The notes below the pieces were generated by a model, which was not told the DNA's origin, did no database searches, and saw only the letters and a list, made by a program, of their open reading frames with translations. This document shows, piece after piece, positions 28,401 to 39,900 of a stretch of 64,000 nucleotides of DNA. The position numbers and the translations under genes are program-made. Source of the DNA: Heloderma charlesbogerti (taxonomy: Eukaryota; Chordata; Lepidosauria; Squamata; Helodermatidae); assembly GCA_026122225.1 (NCBI GenBank), contig JANEZZ010002677.1:124001-188000 (forward strand). Direction: 5' to 3'. Every line of letters starts with the position of its first letter. The stretch's first letter is position 1.

Positions 28401-31400
28401 CCCCTACACTTTTTGGTGCACTTGGGATTTTTTGCTGCACCGGGGCAATTGCATAGGGTTTTTGATGGTGGACCGGGTGTGTCCTGACTAAGGAAGGCCC
28501 TTTTGGTGCACCCAGGATTTTCACTCCTTTGTCAATGGGTGAAACAGTACCACTGCTCAGGCAGGAGGACTGCAGCAGGGGAGGGGGTGGGGGATGGCTC
28601 AGATTACGCACAGTAGTTTAATAAGCTACTCACACCTTATTAGCCCACTCATATGGCGGGCCATCGTGGATTATTTTAAAAAAAGAAGCTACTGTGAGTA
28701 GCTTATTAAGCCAGCATGGCTTAAAGTTACATCCGAATGTGACTTTTGTCTGTTGTTCAGGAGAGAAGAGGGTTGCTATTTGCTCACGCTCACAGCAGTG
28801 GAGTACCTTACTGTAAGAACAAAGAAATGAAGGTTGATTGCTTCATTTGCTTACTATATGCAGGTTGCAGAACTGACCTTTACTGAGCACAGAATCTGAA
28901 TCACCATAGTACAGAATGTTAACTTTGTAGAGCAGAGAACTAACAGCCATATGTATACATGACTTTGCTCCATAGCAATGTTGGGTAAATTCAGTCTTGC
29001 AGCAAGGCCCAAATGCTGAGGCTCTGGACCTCAATTTAGGACAGAGAGAAGTCCTTCATCTCAAAATGCATAATTTATGTATTGAATGAGCTTCTGCAAG
29101 ATGTGAAGCTTATAAAAGGGGGTGGACAAATTCACACAGGATGGGGCCTTGCTGTTAGTCCCAATACTTAAATGGTACCTAGCTAATGGGTTGCTGGAGG
29201 ACAGATCAGGAAGGGTTACTGACTTCATACCCTGCTTGTGGGCTTCCCGGAAGCATCTGGCTGACCACTTTTGGAAACAGGGTGTACGTTTGGACTACTC
29301 CAGCAGGACTCCTCTTATGTTCTGATACTCACAACAGAACAGGACACCTATTAAGCTCAAAGCCCTCCAAAGTTCTTCAGGCCCAATACATACCATCCAT
29401 ACCATCACGTAGGAAAAGGCTGCGATCCAGAGAGTAGAGGAAGCAAAAGTGACCAAGAACCACTTCTCCCAGTGGGGTTTATTACAGTTGGGCACCGTGA
29501 AGTACAACAGCAGAGACAGAGGCCAGGTGAACAGCCACTTGACAATTTCTACTATGCCAGCTGCAAAAACAAGATGAAAGTAATTCCTCCTTATATTCCT
29601 TATGACTGTCAAGGGCTCCTTGGAGGTCTCCCTCTGTCTAAACCAGTAGCCAAGTCCAGACACAGACAAAGGAATTCCTTTCAAAGCTTTATTCTTCTTT
29701 TACAACTTAACAACTATACCGATTGCAACTAGATCTGAGCAGCACAGTACCTATGCCCTAAGTTGGAACAGTTGGTCCCCGTTTGAAAGGGAATTACTGG
29801 CAGACCCCTGAACTTAAGGACTAGGGAGAGTCCCTCCCCTTTTCCCTTGGAGCCTCTGGGCGCAGCCGTTGTTTGCGCGCCAACCTGGCACTTCGCCTCC
29901 TTTCCGCGCCCTCCATCTGGCGCCGCTCTCTGCATCTGCGTCGCGCATCCACCAAGTCTGCTATCTGTGCTTGGTCACTCCCTGGACTGCTAACTAAACT
30001 AGGAATGCTGGTGGGAGGAATCTCCGTCAGCTGTTGGTCCTGGGAAAGAGGAGCACGCTCCTCTCCCAGGAGCGACTGCTCTTCCTCAGAATCAGAACTA
30101 CTCTGGGATTCTATGGGCTCAATGTCCACCCTGACAATGACCTCCTTTTTTGAATGGTTAAAAAGTCACCTCAGTGCAGTGTTAAGGGCTATTGTTAGGA
30201 AAATGTATATACAAAATTGCAAGGACATGAGAAATGGAGCAGTTCAGGCCCACACAGTAGCCTCACCTTTGAAACAAGAGATAGTGAAATGGAAGAGACA
30301 TCTCCATAGCCAGCCCCATTAATGGAATACCACAATTAAGCTTCACAAATGACAAAATAAATCTAGAGTTTGGAATTATACCATTTCTTTTCAGTACCCA
30401 TCCCAAATGCTACTTCCTTGGATTTTGGCTGGATGAAATAAACACACCATGCTTCAATGCTTCATGCTTGTTATGCATTCTCTAGTTCCTGGCTCCACAT
30501 TACACTCACAGTGCAAAAATAAGTCATGTATATGGCAGGATGACTGGCTGCTGGGAATTCTGAAGGGCCTCCCAGAGACAAGCGCAAAGAAGGGACTCCA
30601 GGAGGGGATTCGACAGCCGTTGTCATCCTTTGGCCATCCACTGTATCTCTCTGCTTATATTGCCATAGCAGCTAATAGCCCCTGCTCTTTCCCCTCCCAA
30701 ATGCTATAGAAAATTAGCCACTAATGGAGAAATAAGATAAGCACATATAAACAATGTAGAAAGGCAGCCAATAGCTTTGCAATCACCTCCAGCTTTCTCT
30801 GCCTGTCTCTGCAGGAACTTTCAGAATCCCCAACACACAGAGCCTGATTTCCACATGTTTACTTCTAATGTGATGTGTAACATGTAGCCACAGCAGCGGA
30901 AGGCGCAGCTGGTATGAGGGGGTGTTGTCACCATGCTACACTGTGAATAATGGGTTCCACAGACTCTACTGGAGTACCTGTTTGTATTGGTATGTCCCCT
31001 GTACTTTAAAGTGATATTGTTTCACTGTTGATTCTTCTGGTAGTAGCACAGACAATCCCAATGACATTACCCCGCTGTTATGCTACCATTAGCAGCCTCC
31101 AGCAGCAGGATCATTGCTCTGCTCTGCCCGTCAGTTCCCAAACATTCAGTGACGGAGGACCAAATCAGACTATTTTGCCTCTCGCTGCTATATAGTCATT
31201 ACAGCTATTAATGGTGTACACTGAGATTTAAATGCTACTAATATTAATTGCTTGACAACTAAAGCGGCTTGATTGACTCTCCTCAAGGGCCCGTATAACT
31301 GGAGTACAACCTAATACCATGCTTTGGGGTGTGAGAATATAAGCAGAACTTAAAACAAGAGTAATGGATTGTAGAATTTCTTCCCCTAAATGGAAAAATA

Positions 31401-33863
31401 CTTTATATTTCAAGATCACATGTAAGCATTGGCTGTAACGTGAAACCTGCAGCAGTTACGAGACTGGGTTATTACCCTTTAAGAATCAAAGGATCCAATG
31501 AACTCTGTATAGTAGATTAATTTGAATTAATTAATTTTAGGCAGGGCTGCATGAAAGGGAACGTGATGGAGAGGGGTGAGAGGTTTCATGTAGATATCTC
31601 CCCATTCCACCCCACCCCCACCCATCTTGTTTGGCCTTTCTAATAGCTTGCAATAATCTGAAGCAGGTCTAGCCAAACTGTCTTAAGTAGATGTTTCAAG
31701 AATGTTTGGAAATGCAGGATTTGAAGTATTACAGACAGAAATAGATGTGTGAAACAAGAATTCCTTACAAGGTGGATCAAAGGGAGTGTAAGGACCTTCA
31801 TTATCCTCTTCTTCCTCCTCTTCCTCCTCCTCGTCTTCCTCGTCATTCTCATTGTTTTCATGGTCATTGTCATTTTCTGTTTCATTCCCTGCTTCAGCCG
31901 CTTCCTCATCTCTTCTGGTTCCATTTGCACCTCTATCAGCAGAACTGCTGGGTCCTGACCCGTTCTCCATGGTATGTTTGATAGGCACCTTGATGGAGAC
32001 CTCTGATTCTCCATTGGTGTATACTCTGCTGTTTATTAGTCTTTGTCTCTGGTGGAAGAAATAAAGATTCATGTATAAGTATTTTTTAAAAAAAACCTCA
32101 AGAGACTAAAAGAAAAGAAATGGAACATCAAATGTCCAAATTAATTGCTGAAAGTATTTTAGCTGATGCAAATAATATAGTAGTGTCATCTCATGTGATT
32201 TCAGAGCTCTTACAAATTGTGCTGATGTACAAACCCGCTGCAAACCTTATTCCATGAGAATCTCAATATTCAGTTATAAAAGCTGAATTTGCTAGCCTTT
32301 AAAGATGCAAAGAATTGTTTAAATTTTTAAATAATTATTAATAATCTGGCTTTTAATTGACTAAACAATGAATTAATCAATTACGTATACATAGATCTAC
32401 ATATTATTGAACCCTCAATATTGACACCCTTTTGAGATTCATGAACTTTTGTAAGACAACTTCCAAAATCTATCATTCCTTGTTAGATGCAAAGGCCATC
32501 TCATGCTGTATTAAATTAACCCATCACAACCAAAATAGCCTCAAGAAATAAACAATGGTGTTCTTAATTTTCAGCCCCACCAATTAAAATTAAAGCTTTA
32601 GTTGATTTACTCAGTAGGTTAACTTTTTAAAGGCTGCAGCCTTACTTTTAAAGGCTCTTATATACCAATATAAATAACAATGTCGCCATGTATTTAATGT
32701 CAATAACCAAATATCTCACCATTTCATCAGTGCAATACTTTATTATGCAAATATTTAGGACACTGTAAGATGGTGTATTTTCTGCTCTGTCCTGGGCAGA
32801 AATGCCCTGTGATAACAGGATTAATGGGACAATGGATGGAACTTGTCTTCGGGAAACTCATGAGGTGACCTTTTGTCAATTCACAATCACTGTTCCCCAT
32901 CTACAATATGTGAACAAAAGTGACCAATCCTGTAGCATTGTCTTGAAAACAAAGCAATACTATATTTTTGGACAATGTTTCTAGGGTTCTGCCAAGACTA
33001 GGCTGTGTTTGAATGATTCCCTTGGGGACTTCTTTTCCCCTGTTTCACCATATGCTTTCAGTACAGCCTTCTAATCTCTCAGCACCAGAGTTCCTCCTCC
33101 ACCCTGCCAGTGCAGCTCCTGTTCTTCCACTCCCACGTTGCAGCCCAATATGGCTTATTCTGACACTTGCTTAGCTTATCAATCACTGCACACAGGATAT
33201 TGCTATGCAAAACAAAACACAAAACAACCCCGTCCCACCCTGCTGTGATACAGATTCTGGCCACCCAGTATGAGGTGAGAGGAAAAGGTACAATAAGAGG
33301 TACGGTCAGCCTTGGGGGGCATCATTTAGAGATGCCCCCTTGTTAACCCTTCTGAACGGTGCCTTAGGAGCAGACAAGGGGTGCCACAGACTCATTTCCA
33401 GTTTACAGATCATAGGTGGAGGAAGGGATGGAGTGCATCGTTTGAACAAAACATAGAATATACCTCATTGATCAACATGCGGCTGGCCATGGAGAGTCGG
33501 GTTCTGGGAGGAAAGTGACTAGTTATCATTATCCGAAGCCCAGCCTCTGAAAAGGAAAGCTGGTGCGGATATGCAGACAGCAATTCATCCACCATGATCA
33601 CGGAAGCTTTGCGGTGGAAATTTCCTAAAGATAATTCACAGAGTAGGAGGGAAAAAATATTTTGCATCATTAGAAGTTTCTGTTATCTTAAGTGTTTGCC
33701 ATGCATTAGTGTCCCCTAACATTACTTCTTAATAACCAATTCTAATAATTTCTACCTAAGTTTTAGAAATGCCTGAAGACTGTCTAGTTCTGAAAGAACT
33801 TAGAACCTTAATAGCCGCATTTAGTCCATCTGCCATTGCTCTTTCCATTTATCAACTGTATCA

Positions 33864-33905
<42 letters not shown>

Positions 33906-36900
33906 TTCATTCATTCATTCATTCATTCATTCATTCATCCCCACCCCCACTTTATGCTCTCTGGTGCAACAGTTTTTTGAAGTACACTGCAGAAGCCTAC
34001 AAATCCTGTGTAACTGGAAACCATAGCAAGACAAAGATGAACGTATGCATCTAGAGGCAGCAATGGCTCCATCATATTACTTTTAAGCATCTTAGGGTGC
34101 AATCCTATGGGGACAGGTGGCCACCTCCAAACTTGGAGGTGACTGCCTATCCAATGCAGGGCAGGAGAAGCACGGAGGGGATCGTCCCCTCTGCGCTTCA
34201 GCCTCCCTGCATTTGTGGCTAGACAGCAATTTCAGCTGTCTAGCCACGGAAGGTGGAGTGGGGGAAGTGGCTGCTGGGCAACACATAGGAACACCCTCTA
34301 GAATGCCCCCCGGAATGCCCCATTTTCGCTGCTCCATGCTCCTCTTCCAAGCGGAGCTGTTCCGAGCTGCCTGCAAGGCAGCATGGCGGTGGTGGGGAGG
34401 TCGGTTCTCCGGGAACCGACCTTGGAGTGCAGGCTCCAAGGTTAGTACCTGGGAACCGACATATCCTATGGCCATCTAGCCACTGACTGGCGGCCATAGG
34501 ATTGCTCCCCTAAAAGCTATCATCTGTACAAAGTTTAAAAGCTGATAGTGATAGCATGAGGCTCTCTTCACAGTATAAATGCTGAACTGAGTGCTTTGCT
34601 ACACTGTAAACTAACATGTAACAAACCACAAAAGATGTAATACCTGCAGTTTTTGAATGATTATTGCCAACCTTAAACCAAAGACTCCCAAAACAAACAA
34701 CAGCTCAGTTTTCAAAATGTGTAGTAGCAGCATACTATTTTTCAGACAGAGAACTTACTACTTCCCTTAGTAACTATGAGGTTTTATAAAACTTTGCCAG
34801 CAGATTTAAAGATCTAGAGTAGTGTAGTGGCTAACCGTACAATCCTATCATACGCATGTCTACTCAGAAAGCAGTTCCACTCTGCTCAACAAGATTTACT
34901 CCCAGGTAAATGCATATGGGGTTGCAGCCTAAGAGGATGACATATGAGTCAGGAAGTCCCCAGTTCAAATCTCACCTCAGCCACAAACTCACAAGTTGGC
35001 TTGGCAAGTCAATAACAGCTCCCACTCCTCAATATAGGCATAATTATACTAACCTTCCCAGGAATGTAAGAATAACCCTGCTGGATCAGACCACAAGTCC
35101 ATCCAATCCAGCATCCTGTTTCCAACAGTGACCAGGCAGATGCTTCTGGGGACCCCATGAGCAGGCTGGAGCCCGATCCAGCTGTCATCCCCCCGCCCTA
35201 ATTGTCTGGGATTCAGAGACACCCTGCCTCTGAACATGAAGATTCCAGTTAGTTAGAAGATTCTAGATCCATTTCAATCGGGCTTCAGGCCTGGTTTTGG
35301 AACGGAAACTGCCTTGGTCGCCCTGTGGGACGACCTCTGCCGGGAGAGGGACAGGGGGAGTGCGACCCTGTTGATTCTCCTGGACCTCTCAGCGGCTTTA
35401 GATACCATCGACCATGGTATCCTTCTGGATAGGTTGTCTGGGTTAGGAGTTGGAGGCACTGCACTACAGTGGTTCTGCTCCTACTTGGATGGCCGATTCC
35501 AGAAGGTGGTGCTGGGGGATTATTGCTCTGTGCCATGGCAATTATGCCATGGGGTTCCACAGGGCTCTATTTTATCCCCCATGCTGTTTAACATCTACAT
35601 GAAACCGCTGGGGGAGGTTATCTGGAGGTGTGGGTTGAGATGCCATCAATATGCAGATGACACCCAGCTCTACCTCTCTTTCTCATCAAAACCAGGTGAG
35701 GCAGTGGCTGTTCTGAATCAGTGCCTGGGCACGGTAATGGACTGGATGAGGGCTAATAAACTGAAACTCAATCCAGACAAGACGGAGGTACTGTTAGTGG
35801 GTGGTTCGTCTGCCCGGCTAGGTGATATTCAACCTGTTCTGGAGGGGGTTGCACTCCCCCTAAAGGATCAGGTTCATAGTTTGGGGGTGCTCTTGGATCC
35901 AGAACTGTCACTTGAGGCACAGGTGAACTCAGTGGCACGGAGCACTTTTTATCAGCTTAGGCTGGTATACCAACTACGCCCTTATCTGGACAGAGATAGC
36001 CTAGCTACAGTTATCCATGCTCTGATAACTTCTCGTCTGGATTATTGCAATGCGTTATACGTGGGGCTGCCTTTGAAAATGGTCCGGAAACTTCAGCTGG
36101 TCCAAAATAGGGCAGCAAGATTGTTAACAGGGACTGGCCTGCGAGCTCATATTACGCCAGTACTTTTCCAGCTGCACTGGCTGCCAGTCCATTTCCGGGC
36201 CCGATTCAAAGTGCTGGTGTTAACATTCAAAGCCCTTAACGGCTTGGGGCCAGGTTACCTGAAGGATCGCCTCCTCCCATATGTGCCTGCCCAGACCTTA
36301 AGATCATCATCAGCGGCCCTCCTCCGTGAGCCCCTGCCAAAGGAAGTGAGGCAGGTGGCTACTAGGAGGAGGGCTTTTTCTGCTGTGGCACCCCGGCTCT
36401 GGAATGAGCTCCCTAGTGAGGTTCGCCTGGCGCCTACATTGTATTCCTTTCGGCGCCAGGTGAAGACCTTTTTATTTTCCCAGGCATTTTAGCATTTTAG
36501 CTTTCTAAATTTTTATCTTTGCTGTTTTAAATCTGTATTTTAAACTCTTGCACTGCTGCTAGGTTTTATTGTGGTTGTATTGTTATAGTGTGGTTTTAAT
36601 GTTTTATATATTTTAAATTGTTTTATTGTGTGTTGTTTGGTTTTAATTTTTGTGAACCGCCCAGAGAGCTTCGGCTATTGGGCGGTATAGAAATGAAATT
36701 AAATAAATAAATAAATAAATAAATAGTCCTGAGAGCTAATAGTCATTGACTAATCTATCCTCCATACATTTGTCTAAGCTCCCCTTGAAAGCCATCTAGG
36801 CCAATGGTCATCACCACACCTTGTGTAATAATGTAAGTGTTCTATGAAAAAGCACTTCCTTTTGTCTGACCCTAATGTACTGCCAATCAGTTTCATTGGG

Positions 36901-39900
36901 TGATCCTGAATTCCATTATTATGAGAAACAGAGAAAAATCTTTCTTCCCATACTCTCTTCACACCATGCAGGTATAATTCCATGCAGTGTTCTTGTAAGG
37001 ATTATTGAGATAACGCATGTAAAGCACTTTGAACACTCATAAAAGGGCTACACACATTTATTATACATATGCATTTATATCCTGCCTTTCCACTATAATC
37101 ACATCATCATAATCAAGAAAGGAAGATAATGCACGTTGGACACACCTCAGTTTGTGATGGGTATTTCCTTAATGATGTGATTAATTCCAGTGTGAATGGG
37201 TGTCATGCCCTAAGTAGAGGAATCCTCCTCAGAGGAAGAACAAGAGCCTCCAGAAACCAAGGGCACACTAGATCAGTCGCTGGCACCAGACCAGGAGGAG
37301 CTGGGCCTGCGGGGGAGACCGCTGCAGGTCCTTCCCTGTCAGGGGGAGGGGACTCTGACTTTGGACGTCCAGGAGCGTCGTGGCCTCAAGCGACAAGCCA
37401 GTTGGCCTCCTGCAAGAAGGAGTGCTTGCTGACAAAGATGGTTTCTTTGGGAGAAAAGTGACTCCTCTTGAGTAGGGCTCTGGCCAGATTTCTCTAATGA
37501 ACAGCAGCTGAGCCTGGGTGGGGCTCAGCACCTCTGTAGGCAAAAGCCTTCAGGCAGAGCTTGCTAATGGCTGGAAGCAATCTCTCACCAGCTCCTCCTG
37601 CCTTGGGACTGAGCCTTGCTGCTACAGACCTTGGACCCCTGCTTGACTTTGCCACTGGATTGGGTATGCATCTGACTGCTGCCTATTTGACTACTCCTGC
37701 TTTGCCTGGCTCCCTATTCTGGACTGATTGCCTGTGCTTTAACCCTGTTACCTTGGTCACTTTTGCCTTTGCCTGAACCCCCTTGAACTGAAGGCTGTCT
37801 GCTGGAGCATTGGCCTGGTTTACTACTTGGCCTTGTGGTCAGCCCTATCACTGAGACTGCTACAGCCAACACAGGGCAATGGATTTCTAGAATTATTTCT
37901 TCATGGTGTTTATATCCTGCCTTTCTTCTGTAGAACTCAAGATGGCAGACATTCCCCATTCAGGCACTGGCCATCTAGACCTGCAGAGCATAGTTGCTGT
38001 TTCATGTACCTCTGTTAAGCTGTGGGGAAAGTTCTTACTTATAAGGCTGAGCAGAAATACCCCACTCCCATTGGTCTGCAAGTAAAAATGGTGGATGGCA
38101 TCTTGATTGAAAACAGGGGGCAGTGTTACTTCTTCTGGTGGCCACAATCACCCTTCTGAGTGACAGTACATCATGACATACCATCATTCAAAGGGGGGTT
38201 CTGGGCAGAAATGGTGGCTGCCAGCTCCCAGTCTTAATTCAATGCTTTGCTTGTCTGAACTAATTTCTCTGTTTCTTCTGGCTAAGAAAAGAGCTTTTCA
38301 AATTAGGGACAATGTTGATGGTGTACACCTCATTCTCTTACCCCTTTCTTGTTTCAAACCACTGGATCAGTTTACTTGGCAAATATGACTGCCGAAGGGC
38401 TGCCTGTGCCCAATCTTGTCTGATCTCAGAAATTAAGCAGGATCAGCCCTGGTTAGTACCTTGAGGGGAGTCTGCCTGGGAATCAGGCTTCCTGCACTGA
38501 GCAGGGGGTTGGACTCGATGGTCTTGTAGGCTTCTTCCACCCCTATGATTCTATGTACAATCATGATTGCCTTATTGTACGTCCAGTATTTCCTGCAGCA
38601 AACATGTGAAGTGTGAGCAACATAGCAATGTGTCTAAACCTTCAGGTACGTTCATCTGGGAGCCTTGGCTGGGTCAGGGTTTTATTTATATTTAACTAAG
38701 ATGGTCCTAATCCGCACTTCAGATAAAACCTCCCCAAGCAACCAACACAATAAGGACAAAAACAATAAATATATAACATCAGCATAAAACAGTAAGAACA
38801 GAAAAACAGATTGAAACATTATATAAAAACTTGGTATCTAAAAAGCCTTGGTCTGGTGCCAAAGGTTATCAGATGCGGCACCAGATGAGCTGGTTTAGGT
38901 AGAGCATTCCGGAGGTAGGGCACCATAACCAAAGAGGCCTTATTGTAGGTCAGTGTGTGCCTCACCGGCAGAGGATGAGATGGCTAGATAGCATGACCGA
39001 TGCAATGAATATGAACTTGAGCATGCTCCGGGAGAGAGCGCAGGACAGGAAGGCCTGGTGTGCTATGGTCCATGGGGTCACGAAGAGTCGGACATGACTG
39101 AACGACTGAACAACAACAACAACAACAATGTGCCTCACCTCTGGGCAGTTTTGTGTAGGAGGAGACTGTCCTCTGGGTACCCTGGTCCCAAGCCATTTAG
39201 GGCTTTAAAGGTTAAAACTAGTCCCTGGGGAGAGCAATCCTATGCCCCCAGGCAGTGTCGAGGGGGGGCGGGCAGAGGCATAGGATAGTTTGGTTTCCTG
39301 GCTCTGAGGCTGGAGCCAGGAAAGTGTGTTCCCTGTCCCTTCCCTCACCCCCTCATAGCAGGCACAGAGACAACTGCGTCAGCTACCTCTCCACACTCGG
39401 GAAAATGAAGTATGGAGATGGGGGGTGGAGGGGAGGAGACTGGGGAGGCTGGAATACCACATATCCTATGGTTACCCCAGCCTCCTCCCCCCCCCCACTT
39501 CTGAGGCACTGCCACTAGATGGGCGAAATTGCCCATCTAACAGAAATGCAGGGCAACTGAAGCGCAGAGGCAAAGGTTGCCCCCACTGTCCTCTTGCCGT
39601 GTATTGAATACTCAGCAGCCTCCGAGCTCAGATTGCTTGGAGGCTGCCGACAATCCACATAGGATTGCATCCTGAGTTGAACTTGGAAATGCACTGGAAG
39701 CCAGTACAGTTCTCCCCAGATGTATACATGGTATCCACACTTTATGAGTTTGCTACAGGAAATGCTGGTGCAATCATATTTTCCTTGAATAGCGTGTAGC
39801 TGCTCTCATATGAGTAAGCCCAGTCCGTTACTTGGCTACCCTGCAACAATTTACATAGGTTATTGGGAATTACTCAGTGCAACTTAATCTGCAGTGGGAC

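Larger units (their letters stand above)
25938..29393 (-). other. SLC24A3: SLC24A3 intron 9 of window (about 3.5 kb)
   Basis: Dominated by the palindrome-bearing element at 27079-27934 and smaller inverted repeats around it. 25940-26960 and 28750-29390 hold no recognised feature. Confidence 0.85.
38670..39760 (-). mobile_element. Decayed LINE 3' region (CR1/L2 group), split by two insertions
   Basis: aaagccttggtctggtgcc, gcattccggaggtagggc, accctggtcccaagcc, atttagggctttaaagg and tggaagccagtacag form one antisense LINE 3' region common in squamates. It is interrupted by the Bov-B piece at 38967-39128 and by the MITE at 39229-39672. Confidence 0.55.

Noticed and set aside
31749..32064. Plus-strand Leu/Phe-rich membrane-like frames
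   Set aside because: They are the antisense shadow of the acidic exon of SLC24A3 on the minus strand.
37201..37864. An intact endogenous retrovirus
   Set aside because: Only an LTR-like block is present; no gag, pol or env-type frame or primer-binding site is seen nearby.
38391..38500. A functional 5S rRNA gene
   Set aside because: Only the promoter-proximal and middle parts match and with several changes; the 3' end runs into a CR1-type tail instead of a 5S terminus and T-run.
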